Below, piece by piece: positions 43,640 to 52,469 of a stretch of 53,663 nt of DNA. A model generated the notes under the pieces. The model ran no database searches, was not told the origin of the DNA, and saw only the letters and a program-made list of their open reading frames with translations. Numbering within the stretch: position 1 is the first letter of the stretch; every line of letters begins with the position of its first letter. Source of the DNA: CAZVYJ01 sp964631565 (GTDB lineage: Bacteria; Planctomycetota; Phycisphaerae; SM23-33). Both the position numbers and the translations under genes were made by a program. Location of the stretch: contig CAZVYJ010000019.1 of the NCBI GenBank assembly GCA_964631565.1, forward strand, positions 1 through 53,663. The letters are read 5' to 3'.

Positions 43640-45646
43640 ATGATGCACGACGGCAATGACATTCTGATTTCGACCATAGGCGAGCGATGCCGCGTATGCT
43701 ACACGTGCGTCCGCGAATGCCCCGCCAAGGCCATTCGAATCGCCGACGGTCAGGCCGAGGTCATTCCGGAACGGTGCATCGGCTGCGGCAACTGCGTGCG
43801 AGTGTGCAGCCAGCACGCAAAGCGCGTGCTCAGCTCCACCGAAAAGGTCTATGAACTCCTGAAATCGGACAGCAAAGTCAGCGCCATCATTGCACCGAGC
43901 TTCCCGGCGGAATTTCCGGATTTCCCCTATGACATTCTCATAGGCATGATACGCAAAATGGGGTTCGATTACGTAAACGAAGTCGGATTCGGAGCCGACC
44001 TGGTGGCCGACAGGTATCGCAAGCTGCTGGAATCCCGGCCTGACAAGCGCCACATCGCGACGAGCTGCCCAGCGATAGTCGGCTACATCGAGCGTTACAA
44101 TCCGGAACTCATCGATTCGCTGGCGCCGATAGTCTCTCCGATGATCGCCACGGCCCGCGCGCTGCGGGCCATCTATGGCGAAGATATCAAAATCGTTTTC
44201 ATAGGTCCCTGCATCGCCAAGAAGAGCGAAGCCGGCTCGGAACTCGTCAAGGATGAGGTCCAGGCGGCGCTGACCTTCGCCGAGCTTCGCGGAATGATAT
44301 GCGACATGGGCATAAAGCCCGACAAGGCGGCTGCAAGCGACTTCGACCCGCCGCACGCGTCCGTCGGGGCCATATTCCCGATAAGCCGCGGGCTGCTGCA
44401 GGCGGCCGACATCAACGAAAACCTGCTCACCGGCGAAGTGGTGGTAGCCGGAGGCAAAACCAGTTTCGTCGAGGCTGTGAAGGAATTCCACGACGGTTCG
44501 CTGGACGCAAAGCTGCTGGAAGTCCTCTGCTGCGAGGGCTGCATAATGGGCGCAGGCACGACCTGCAATCTTCCGATGTTCACTCGCCGCAACCTCGTCA
44601 GCCAGTACGTCCGGAAACGCCAGAAAAATTTCGACCGCGACAAGTGGCGAGATTACATGGACAAGCTCGCCGGGCTTGACCTCTCCCGGCAGTATATACC
44701 CAACGACCAGCGGATTCCCGTGCCGTTCGAAAACGAAATCATCCAGATCATGATCCGCATGGGCAAACTGCGTCCGGAGGACGAGCTTAACTGCGGAGCA
44801 TGCGGCTACGAAACCTGCCGCGAGCACGCCGTCGCGATATTCAAGGGCCTGGCCGAGAGCGAAATGTGCCTGCCAAATACCATCGAGCAGCTCCGCAAAA
44901 CCATAAATGACCTGAAGGAATCGGACAGGCAGCTCGCCGACACGCAGGAAGCCCTCATGCAGTCGGAAAAGCTCGCCAGCATGGGCCAGCTTGCAGCCGG
45001 CATCGCACACGAGGTCAACAACCCGCTCGGCATCGTGCTGATGTACGCGCACCTGCTGCTGGAGGAAGCCGGCGAAAACGAACAGATCAGCAGCGACCTG
45101 AAGATGATCGTCCAGCAGGCCGACCGCTGCAAAAAAATCGTCTCGGGCCTGCTGCACTTCGCGAGGCAGAACAAGGTTACCGCGGCCACCGTCAACGTGC
45201 GAAAGCTCGCCGAGCACGTGCTGGCGACGATGCCGGGCAAAAACAAAATCAAGACGGAAATACGCTGCGACACGGACAACCCCGTCGCCGAAGTTGACCG
45301 GGACCAGATTACACAGGTGCTCACGAACCTGATAGAAAACGCCATCGACGCCATGAACGGGGAGGGAACCCTTACAATTTCGATAAGCGGCGACAAAAAC
45401 AGCGTTAAAATAGACGTGAGCGACACTGGAACCGGCATCACCCACGAAAACCTGGGCAAGATATTCGAGCCGTTCTTCACCACAAAACAGATGGGCAAGG
45501 GCACGGGACTGGGACTGGCGATTACCTACGGCATCGTCAAGATGCACCGCGGCGACATCAGCGTGCAGTCCAACCCCGACCCGGCCAAAGGACCGACCGG
45601 AACAACATTTACCGTCACACTGCCGAGAAAAGTCAGGCGTGACTGA
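43640..45646 (+). CDS. hydS: hydrogenase-like sensor histidine kinase (HydS, putative H2 sensor)
   Basis: 668 residues. Two N-terminal [4Fe-4S] motifs (C17, C20, C23, C27 and C46, C49, C52, C56); an H-cluster-like domain (about 75-330) with L1 A-T-S-C143-P, L2 G-P-C191-I-A-K-K and L3 E-V-L-C297-C-E-G-C301; a further Fe-S domain C-G-A-C-G-Y-E-T-C (385-393, with C410); then a histidine kinase with phosphoacceptor H457 in AHEVNNP and an ATPase domain with N, G1 and G2 boxes. Aligned to active enzymes, Ser142 takes the proton-shuttle Cys position while C143 keeps the ligand, as in sensory (group C) hydrogenases. There is no membrane helix. Start among GTG 43634, ATG 43640 and ATG 43643 is uncertain. 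Confidence 0.9.
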   Translation: MMHDGNDILISTIGERCRVCYTCVRECPAKAIRIADGQAEVIPERCIGCGNCVRVCSQHAKRVLSSTEKVYELLKSDSKVSAIIAPSFPAEFPDFPYDILIGMIRKMGFDYVNEVGFGADLVADRYRKLLESRPDKRHIATSCPAIVGYIERYNPELIDSLAPIVSPMIATARALRAIYGEDIKIVFIGPCIAKKSEAGSELVKDEVQAALTFAELRGMICDMGIKPDKAAASDFDPPHASVGAIFPISRGLLQAADINENLLTGEVVVAGGKTSFVEAVKEFHDGSLDAKLLEVLCCEGCIMGAGTTCNLPMFTRRNLVSQYVRKRQKNFDRDKWRDYMDKLAGLDLSRQYIPNDQRIPVPFENEIIQIMIRMGKLRPEDELNCGACGYETCREHAVAIFKGLAESEMCLPNTIEQLRKTINDLKESDRQLADTQEALMQSEKLASMGQLAAGIAHEVNNPLGIVLMYAHLLLEEAGENEQISSDLKMIVQQADRCKKIVSGLLHFARQNKVTAATVNVRKLAEHVLATMPGKNKIKTEIRCDTDNPVAEVDRDQITQVLTNLIENAIDAMNGEGTLTISISGDKNSVKIDVSDTGTGITHENLGKIFEPFFTTKQMGKGTGLGLAITYGIVKMHRGDISVQSNPDPAKGPTGTTFTVTLPRKVRRD

Positions 45647-45669
45647 TAAGCATCGAAAGGAAACGCACC

Positions 45670-46059
45670 GTGGCAAAGATTCTTGTTGTAGATGACGATA
45701 TCGACTTCCTGCTTCAGCAGAAAATCAAACTCGAGGCCGAAGGCTTCGAAGTGGTCACCGCCGAAAGCCAGGCCGAGGGCGAAAAGCTCCTCGGCGAGGT
45801 AAAGCCCGACATGGTCATTCTCGACCTCATGATGGAGCACATGGACGGCGGTTTCATACTCTGCCATAACATAAAGAAACAGAACCCGTCGCTGCCGGTG
45901 ATCATGGTCACCGGCGTAACAAGCGACACGGGAATGGACTTCGCCGCAATAGACGGCGCCGGCCGCAACTGGGTCAAGGCCGACGCCATACTGGCAAAAC
46001 CGATCCGTTTTGAAGAACTAAAACGCGAAATCAACCGCCTTCTGGAGACCGGAGGATGA
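45670..46059 (+). CDS. single-domain response regulator (CheY-like receiver)
   Basis: 129 residues, one REC domain and nothing else. Acidic pocket D9/D10, phosphoacceptor D52 in ILDLMM, and K at ILAKPI are present. The loop between them carries an insertion (SDTGMDFAAIDGAGRNWVKADA) that is longer than in CheY. The start is GTG with AAAGGAAAC upstream. Placed between hydS and the REC-kinase hybrid (4-base overlap), it is probably the phosphate carrier between them. No DNA-binding or enzymatic output domain. Confidence 0.9.
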   Translation: MAKILVVDDDIDFLLQQKIKLEAEGFEVVTAESQAEGEKLLGEVKPDMVILDLMMEHMDGGFILCHNIKKQNPSLPVIMVTGVTSDTGMDFAAIDGAGRNWVKADAILAKPIRFEELKREINRLLETGG

Positions 46060-47228
46060 TAGAAACACTGCGAGTCCTGGTCGTTGATGACGAGCTCGGC
46101 ATGCGCCGCGGCGTTGAGCGGTCGCTTCGCAACTTCACCATCACCTTGCCGACGGTGCAGGCCGAAATCCGGTTCGACGTCGCCCTCGCCGACAGCGGCG
46201 AATCTGCGCTTGAGGCCATCAAGGCCTCCAAGCCGGACATCCTGCTGCTGGACCACAAGCTGCCCGGCATCAGCGGGCTGGAAGTGCTCGACAAGGTCGC
46301 CGAGATGGAAAGCGACATCATGACAATAATGATTACCGCATACGCATCGCTCGACACAGCCGTCAGCGCAATAAAACGCGGCGCGTTCGATTTTCTCGCC
46401 AAGCCGTTCACGCCGGACGAACTGAAGGCCAACGTGCGCAAGGCCGCCGAAAGCCTTTTCCTGGCCCGCCAGGCTCGCAAACTCGCAGAAGAAAAACGCC
46501 AGATACGATTCCAGTTCATTTCGGTGCTGGCGCACGAGCTTAAATCGCCGCTGGCTGCCGCCGAAGGCTATCTGAAAATCATGCAGGAGCGGGCAGCCGG
46601 AAACGACATGGCCTCCTACGACCGCATGATCGAACGCAGCCTGGTTCGTCTCCAGGGAATGCGGAAACTCATCCTCGACCTGCTCGACCTGACGCGCATC
46701 GAGTCAGGCCAGGTCAAACGCGAGTATATCGGCGTTAACCTCTGCGAAATCGCCGGCAAGTCCATAGAAACCATAATGCCTGCCGCCCAGAAACGCGGCA
46801 TAACCATAGAACTGCACGCCGACCCGCAGTTGCAGATGTCGGCCGACCCGAGCGAAATAGAGATAATTTTCAACAACCTTATTTCCAACGCCGTCAAGTA
46901 CAACCGCGACAACGGCCGGATCGACATAACCATATCGGCGAAGGACGGAAAAGTCACAATCGAGGTGGCCGACACGGGCATCGGCATGACCGAGGCCGAA
47001 ACCGCACGCCTGTTCGCCGATTTCGTCCGCATCAAGAACGAAAAGACCAAAGATATCCTAGGCAGCGGACTAGGGCTTTCCATCGTCCGCAAGCTTGCTA
47101 TGATGTATGGTGGAAGTGCCTCGGTAAAAAGCACGCCTGATGTGGGCAGCACATTCACCGTCGTACTCAATCAGCATCAGCAGGCCGAAAACAATGACCC
47201 GCAGCGAGATACTTCATTGGCTACGTGA
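46056..47228 (+). CDS. receiver-histidine kinase hybrid (REC-HK)
   Basis: 390 residues. An N-terminal receiver domain (5-125) with phosphoacceptor D66 and KPF near 116-118, a short helical linker (REKRQIRFQF-like, 140-153), then a HisKA domain with H160 in LAHELKSPL and an HATPase domain with N box NNLISNAVKYN, G1 DTGIGM and G2 GSGLGLSIV. There is no sensor or membrane segment, so its input must be phosphorylation of the receiver, most likely by HydS directly or via the CheY-like protein. Its 3' end overlaps hydE by 35 bases. Confidence 0.9.
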   Translation: MIETLRVLVVDDELGMRRGVERSLRNFTITLPTVQAEIRFDVALADSGESALEAIKASKPDILLLDHKLPGISGLEVLDKVAEMESDIMTIMITAYASLDTAVSAIKRGAFDFLAKPFTPDELKANVRKAAESLFLARQARKLAEEKRQIRFQFISVLAHELKSPLAAAEGYLKIMQERAAGNDMASYDRMIERSLVRLQGMRKLILDLLDLTRIESGQVKREYIGVNLCEIAGKSIETIMPAAQKRGITIELHADPQLQMSADPSEIEIIFNNLISNAVKYNRDNGRIDITISAKDGKVTIEVADTGIGMTEAETARLFADFVRIKNEKTKDILGSGLGLSIVRKLAMMYGGSASVKSTPDVGSTFTVVLNQHQQAENNDPQRDTSLAT

Positions 47229-48231
47229 GCAGGACCCGTCCCGGTTGGAGAAACTGTGGCGGCTCGCCGACGATACGCGCCGCGACAGCGTCGGCGATGA
47301 AGTGCACCTGCGCGGCCTGATCGAGATATCCAACCATTGCGCCCGCAGCTGCGGCTACTGCGGCCTGCGGGCCGAAAACCGCAGCATCACCCGCTACCGC
47401 ATGACCGCCGATGAAATTCTCGCCTGCGCGGATCAGGCCGTCAAGTTCGGCTACGGAACCGTCGTCATGCAGGCCGGCGAGGATTACGGCATAACGGCCG
47501 ACTGGCTCGCCGACATCGTCCGCCGCATAAAATCGCAGACGCCGCTGGCGGTGACGCTGAGCATGGGCGAACGCCCCGCCGCCGACCTGGAATTGTGGCG
47601 AAAAGCCGGCGCCGACCGCTACCTGCTGCGTTTTGAAACGTCAAATCGCGAACTCTACGAAAAAATTCATCCTCCCCTGCCGGGCCGGAAATCTGACAGG
47701 TTCGAGATACTCCGCAGGCTTCGCGAACTCGGCTACGAAATAGGCAGCGGCGTAATGATAGGCATTCCCGGACAAACTTACGAAGACCTCGCCTATGATG
47801 TAGAGACATTCAGGCGGCTCGACCTGGACATGATAGGCGTGGGGCCGTTCATCCCACATCCGGCGACGCCGCTGTACGGGCAGGGATCGGCCGGCCCGGA
47901 GCAGGTTCCGGCGACGGAACTGATGACATACAAGGTTGTCGCACTGGCGAGGCTGGTATGCCCGCGGTCGAACATTCCGAGCACCAGCGCCCTGGCGACG
48001 CTGAACAAGGACACCGGCCGGGAACTCGGCCTGATGCGGGGCGCGAACGTCGTCATGCCGAACATGACGCCGCCCCAGTACCGCGTCTGCTACGAGATAT
48101 ACCCCGCCAAGGCGTGCATATACGAAACCGCCGAAGCCTGCCAGGGATGCATAAAAAACAGAATACGTTCACTCGGCAGAACGATAGGCAACGGGCGCGG
48201 CGACTCGCCGAATTATCTCGCCGCCCCTTAG
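47194..48231 (+). CDS. hydE: [FeFe] hydrogenase maturase HydE (radical SAM)
   Basis: A 345-residue radical SAM enzyme needed to build the diiron subcluster of the H-cluster; it acts on the Fe(CO)2(CN)-cysteine product of HydG. The SAM-cluster motif C49-x3-C53-x2-C56 lies in NHCARSCGYCGLR, and GERPAADLELWRKAGADRYL plus the RFETSNRELY stretch are typical HydE/BioB-like segments. A second Fe-S site is not obvious. I start at ATG 47194; it overlaps the kinase gene by 35 bases in another frame, and no better start exists. hydG follows after 34 bases. Confidence 0.95.
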   Translation: MTRSEILHWLREQDPSRLEKLWRLADDTRRDSVGDEVHLRGLIEISNHCARSCGYCGLRAENRSITRYRMTADEILACADQAVKFGYGTVVMQAGEDYGITADWLADIVRRIKSQTPLAVTLSMGERPAADLELWRKAGADRYLLRFETSNRELYEKIHPPLPGRKSDRFEILRRLRELGYEIGSGVMIGIPGQTYEDLAYDVETFRRLDLDMIGVGPFIPHPATPLYGQGSAGPEQVPATELMTYKVVALARLVCPRSNIPSTSALATLNKDTGRELGLMRGANVVMPNMTPPQYRVCYEIYPAKACIYETAEACQGCIKNRIRSLGRTIGNGRGDSPNYLAAP

Positions 48232-48265
48232 GGGCAAGCGGACTGAAAGGCAGTGCGAAAAGAAA

Positions 48266-49690
48266 ATGTGTGCAGTGAAAACGAGCAACCTCAGCGAAAA
48301 CGCCGTCGATTTCATAAATGACAAGGAAATCGAGGCCTTACTGAACAATACTTCGCCCGACGCGGGCTACGTGCGCGAAATCATCGCCAAAAGCCTCGAC
48401 AAGCAGGCCCTGAGCGTCAATGAAACCGCCGCACTCGTCGCAGCCGACTCGCCGGAGCTTGTGGAAGAAATATTCTCCGCCGCCCGCGAGCTTAAGCGCC
48501 GCGTATACGGCAACCGCATCGTGCTTTTCGCCCCGCTTTACATCGGCAGCTACTGCACAAACAACTGCGCGTACTGCGGATTCAAACGATCCAACCCGGA
48601 CGCCGTCCGCAGAACGCTGACGCCGGAAGAGGTGGTAAAGCAGGTCGAGGCCCTCGAAGACCGCGGCCACAAAAGGCTCATCCTCGTTTTCGGCGAGCAT
48701 CCCTGGTACACGCCGCAGTTCATCGCCGACACGGTGCGCACGGTCTACGCCACGAAAAAAGGCCACGGCGAGATCCGCCGCGTCAACATAAACGCCGCAC
48801 CGCTCGACCACGACGGTTTCGCAACGGTCAAGGAAGCCGGCATCGGCACGTACCAGATTTTCCACGAAACGTATCATCACGAAACATACAAGCGCATGCA
48901 CCCGCCGATGACGCATAAGGCGAATTACCTCTGGCGTCTGGACGGGCTGAATCGGGCGCAGGAGGCCGGCCTGGACGACGTCGGAATCGGCGCGCTGTTC
49001 GGCCTGTACGACTGGCGGTTCGAGCTGCTGTCGCTGGTGACGCATTCGCTGTTCCTGCAGAAGCATTACAACGTCGGCCCGCACACGATAAGCTTTCCGA
49101 GGCTCAAGGCGGCATCCGGCGTAAATCTCGACGAAAAATATCTCGTCAGCGACGCGAACTTCACGCGGCTGATAGCCATACTCCGCCTGGCCGTGCCTTA
49201 CACCGGGCTTATTCTCACCGCGCGCGAAAATCCGCAGCTCCGGCGGCAGGTCATGGAGTTCGGCGTTTCGCAGATAGACGCCGGCAGCAGAATCGAGATC
49301 GGCGGCTACACCGAGGCCGGCGACTCGCAGTGCATGGAAAAGGAGCAGTTCGCACTCGGCGACATCCGCTCGCTGGACGAGGTCGCGTGCGAGCTGCTGA
49401 CCGACGGCTACATCCCTAGCTGGTGCACGGCCTGCTACCGCCTGGGCCGGACCGGCGAGCACTTCATGGAGTTCGCGATACCCGGCTTCATCAAGCGGTT
49501 CTGCACGCCCAATGCGCTGTCCACGCTGATGGAATACCTGACCGATTACGCTTCGCCCGAAACCCGCGCCGCCGGCGAAAAGCTCATAAAGGCCGAGCTT
49601 GATAAAATGGAAGACTCGCCGCAGAAAACCGAGCTTGTAAACCGGCTGAAGCAGATTCGCGAAACGCAAAAGAGAGATTTGTATTTCTAG
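48266..49690 (+). CDS. hydG: [FeFe] hydrogenase maturase HydG (radical SAM tyrosine lyase)
   Basis: 474 residues. It cleaves tyrosine to p-cresol and makes CO and cyanide, giving the Fe(CO)2(CN) synthon. SAM-cluster cysteines C97, C101 and C104 occur in YCTNNCAYCGF; the C-terminal accessory cluster motif C-x2-C-x22-C (WCTACYR ... KRFC) is intact, which separates HydG from ThiH. Substrate-site segments such as FHETYHHETYKRMHP are present. The length is as expected. The ribosome site GAAAAGAAA is weak but spacing is short and upstream reading is coupled. aspA follows after 26 bases. Confidence 0.96.
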   Translation: MCAVKTSNLSENAVDFINDKEIEALLNNTSPDAGYVREIIAKSLDKQALSVNETAALVAADSPELVEEIFSAARELKRRVYGNRIVLFAPLYIGSYCTNNCAYCGFKRSNPDAVRRTLTPEEVVKQVEALEDRGHKRLILVFGEHPWYTPQFIADTVRTVYATKKGHGEIRRVNINAAPLDHDGFATVKEAGIGTYQIFHETYHHETYKRMHPPMTHKANYLWRLDGLNRAQEAGLDDVGIGALFGLYDWRFELLSLVTHSLFLQKHYNVGPHTISFPRLKAASGVNLDEKYLVSDANFTRLIAILRLAVPYTGLILTARENPQLRRQVMEFGVSQIDAGSRIEIGGYTEAGDSQCMEKEQFALGDIRSLDEVACELLTDGYIPSWCTACYRLGRTGEHFMEFAIPGFIKRFCTPNALSTLMEYLTDYASPETRAAGEKLIKAELDKMEDSPQKTELVNRLKQIRETQKRDLYF

Positions 49691-49716
49691 CCGATTCCGG
49701 AAACAATACCCGCACC

Positions 49717-51153
49717 ATGAAATACCGCAAGGAACATGACCTGATAGGCGTCCACGACGTGCCGGCCGACGCGCTGTACGGCATCTACACCGTCCGCGCG
49801 GTGGAAAACTTCCCGATTTCAGGGCGGCGGGTGCACGCGGCCCTTATCCACGCATACGGCGAGGTGAAGCTCGCATGCGCAAAGGCCAATCACGAGCTTG
49901 GCGTGTGGGACGACGCGAAGGCGGCCGCCATCCAGTCGGCATGCATGGAAATGTCCGAGGGCATGCTGGACGAGCATATCCTCGTCGACGCACTCCAGGG
50001 CGGCGCCGGCACGAGCACCAACATGAATGTCAACGAGGTAATCGCCAACCGGGCGCTTCAACTGCTCAAGCACAAGCCCGGCGATTACGAAACAGTCTCG
50101 CCGCTCGACGACGTCAACCTGCACCAGTCCACCAACGATACGTATCCGACGGCTCTGAAGGTCGCAGCGATTCGCATGCTCCGCGCACTCGAACGGGAAG
50201 TCGTCGCCCTGCTGGAGGAATTCCAGCGCAAGGAAAAGCAGTTCGCCGACGTCGTGAAGGTCGGCCGCACGCAGTACCAGGACGCCGTCCTGACGACGCT
50301 CGGCCGCGAAATGTCCGCCTACGCCGAGGCGTTCGCACGCGACCGCTGGCGGATATACAAATGCGAGGAGCGGCTGCGCGTGGTCAACCTCGGCGGCACG
50401 GCGATAGGCACTGGTCTGGGCGCGCCGCGGCGGTTCATTTTCAGGGCCATCGAGCATCTTCGTGAGATAACAGGCCTCGGGCTGGCCCGCGCGGAGAACA
50501 TGGTCGAGGCAACGCAGAACACCGACGTATTCGTCGAGGTCAGCGGCATACTGAAGGCGCTGGCGAGCAACCTGCTGAAAATCGCGGGCGACCTGCGGCT
50601 GCTTTCGTCCGGGCCGGAGGCTGGACTCGGCGAAATCCGCCTGCCGCAGCGGCAGGCCGGTTCGTCGATAATGCCCGGCAAGGTGAACCCGGTAATTCCC
50701 GAAGCCGTCTCGCAGGCAGCCATGACGGTCATGGCCAACGACCAGGCGATAACTCAGGCATGCTCGATGGGCTCGCTGGAGCTGAACGCGTTCGTGCCGC
50801 TCATCGCCGACGCCCTGCTGGGCAGCCTGAGCCTGCTGACCCGCGCGTGCGAGGTATTCCGCCGCAACTGCGTCGAGGGCATCGAGGCCGACCGAGAGCG
50901 CTGCCGCCGGCACGTTGACGCTGCAACGGCGGCGGTCACCGCACTGGTCGAAGACCTCGGCTACGAAACCGCGCAGGAAATCGCCATGGAAGCCCACGCC
51001 TCCGGCAAGACAATACGCCGGGTCGTGCTCGACAAGGGCCTGCTGACGGCAGAGAAGTTCGACGAACTCGTTTCGCCGCAGCGTGTGACGCGGCTCGGCT
51101 CGCCAAAAATAAAAAACAGAACCACAGAGAACACAGAGGACACAAAAAAGTGA
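49717..51153 (+). CDS. aspA: aspartate ammonia-lyase (aspartase) within the maturation genes
   Basis: 478 residues of the aspartase/fumarase superfamily; releases ammonia and fumarate from aspartate. Visible: GAGTSTNMNVNEVIANRA, NLHQSTNDTYPTA, VGRTQYQDA and the superfamily signature GSSIMPGKVNP. The NMNVNEV and QYQDAV segments favour aspartase over fumarase; specificity is inferred. It lies between hydG and hydF, co-oriented and closely spaced, suggesting ammonia supply for the nitrogen of the H-cluster dithiomethylamine bridge. The last 11 residues (RTTENTEDTKK) are encoded by a dispersed DNA repeat and are probably a tail acquired by repeat insertion. Confidence 0.87.
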   Translation: MKYRKEHDLIGVHDVPADALYGIYTVRAVENFPISGRRVHAALIHAYGEVKLACAKANHELGVWDDAKAAAIQSACMEMSEGMLDEHILVDALQGGAGTSTNMNVNEVIANRALQLLKHKPGDYETVSPLDDVNLHQSTNDTYPTALKVAAIRMLRALEREVVALLEEFQRKEKQFADVVKVGRTQYQDAVLTTLGREMSAYAEAFARDRWRIYKCEERLRVVNLGGTAIGTGLGAPRRFIFRAIEHLREITGLGLARAENMVEATQNTDVFVEVSGILKALASNLLKIAGDLRLLSSGPEAGLGEIRLPQRQAGSSIMPGKVNPVIPEAVSQAAMTVMANDQAITQACSMGSLELNAFVPLIADALLGSLSLLTRACEVFRRNCVEGIEADRERCRRHVDAATAAVTALVEDLGYETAQEIAMEAHASGKTIRRVVLDKGLLTAEKFDELVSPQRVTRLGSPKIKNRTTENTEDTKK

Positions 51154-51202
51154 CCGAAGCTCAGTTTCTTCCACCCCTGTGAACTTTGTGACCTCTGTGG
51201 TT
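51120..51202. repeat. inverted ACCACAGAG-type repeat at the aspA/hydF junction
   Basis: AACCACAGAG at 51120-51129 is repeated inverted at 51193-51202, and the flanking words (AACACAGAGGACAC on the left; GTGAACTTTGTGACC on the right) are imperfect copies. The left arm encodes the C terminus of aspA; the right arm lies just before the hydF start. The same words appear at 35781-35808. Confidence 0.65.
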
Positions 51203-51219
51203 AAACTGGAATTAAACAA

Positions 51220-52458
51220 ATGCAGAAAACGCCAAAAGGTTTTCGTCTGCACATAGGCATCTTCGGCAGAAGGAACGTCGGCAAAAGTTCGCTGCTTAAC
51301 GCGATGACGCGGCAGTCGGTGTCGATTGTCTCAGACATCGCGGGCACGACGACCGACCCGGTCGAAAAGCCGATGGAGCTGCTGCCGATAGGTCCGGTGC
51401 TGTTCATAGACACGGCCGGCATCGACGACGTCGGCGCGCTCGGCGAGATGCGCGTCGCCCGCACGAAGCAGGTCTTCGACCGCACCGACGTTGGCGTAAT
51501 CGTGGCGGCCGCCGGCGAATGGAGCGATTTCGAGCAGGCGATTCTCGACGAACTGGCCTCGCGTGAAATACCCGCCATCGTGGTCTTCAACAAGTCCGAC
51601 CTTGCCAAACCTGACGCCGCACTGCTGGCCAGGCTCAAGGAAGCAAAAATCGCCTGCGTGAATACGGTGGCGTCGAAGGGCGATGGCATTCTTGATTTGC
51701 GCGAGGCGCTCATCAAAAAAGCCCCTGAGGAATTTATCAACGCCCCGGCCATCATCGGCGATCTCGTGCCTGCCGGCGAGCTGGTGGTGCTCGTTGTTCC
51801 CATCGACCTGGAGGCCCCGAAGGGCCGGCTGATTCTGCCGCAGGTGCAGTCCATCCGCGATATTCTTGATGCCGACGCATACTGCATGGTCGTCAAGGAG
51901 CGCGAGCTGCGCGATGCGCTGGACCGCCTCAACCGCCCGCCCGCGCTGGTCGTCACCGACTCGCAGGCGTTCCTGAAGGTCGCCGGCGACACGCCGTCAA
52001 ACGTGCCGATGACGTCGTTCAGCATTCTCTTCGCGCGGTACAAGGGCGACCTGAGCGAGTTTGTGCGCGGCGCGATGGCCGTCGAAAACCTCAAGCCGCT
52101 CGACAAGGTGCTGATAGCCGAGGCGTGCTCGCACCACCCTATCGGCGAGGACATCGGGCGGGTCAAAATCCCGCGATGGCTGCAGCAGTACGTCGGCGGC
52201 GAGCTGAAATTCACAAGCACCCAGGGCCACGATTTCCCGGAGAACCTGGCCGAGTTCAGCCTCATCGTCCACTGCGGCGGGTGCATGTGGAACCGCCGCG
52301 AGATGCTCTCGCGGATAATCCGCTGCCGCCGCGCCGGCGTGCCGATAACCAACTACGGCCTGACCATCGCGTACACGCTCGGCATATTCGAGCGGGCGCT
52401 GCAGCCCTTCCCGGCCGCCCTCAACACCTACCACGAGCTGCTGAAGCAGCAAACTTAA
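51220..52458 (+). CDS. hydF: [FeFe] hydrogenase maturase HydF (GTPase scaffold)
   Basis: 412 residues. The scaffold on which the diiron subcluster is finished and from which it is delivered to HydA. N-terminal GTPase domain with P-loop G16-R-R-N-V-G-K-S23, G2 threonine in GTTTDP, G3 DTAGID and G4 NKSD; a dimerisation domain; and a C-terminal [4Fe-4S] domain with the HydF motif C303-S-H305 ... H351-C352-G-G-C355. All family residues are present. It is the last gene of the locus and converges with the dehydrogenase gene only 11 bases away. No terminator is visible between them. Confidence 0.96.
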   Translation: MQKTPKGFRLHIGIFGRRNVGKSSLLNAMTRQSVSIVSDIAGTTTDPVEKPMELLPIGPVLFIDTAGIDDVGALGEMRVARTKQVFDRTDVGVIVAAAGEWSDFEQAILDELASREIPAIVVFNKSDLAKPDAALLARLKEAKIACVNTVASKGDGILDLREALIKKAPEEFINAPAIIGDLVPAGELVVLVVPIDLEAPKGRLILPQVQSIRDILDADAYCMVVKERELRDALDRLNRPPALVVTDSQAFLKVAGDTPSNVPMTSFSILFARYKGDLSEFVRGAMAVENLKPLDKVLIAEACSHHPIGEDIGRVKIPRWLQQYVGGELKFTSTQGHDFPENLAEFSLIVHCGGCMWNRREMLSRIIRCRRAGVPITNYGLTIAYTLGIFERALQPFPAALNTYHELLKQQT

Positions 52459-52469
52459 GTAAGCTAACC

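Noticed and set aside
43526..45676. Very long open frame (716 codons) on the - strand opposite hydS
   Set aside because: Mirror of the hydS coding frame in GC-rich DNA. The + strand product has complete Fe-S, H-cluster and kinase motifs; the antisense product matches nothing.
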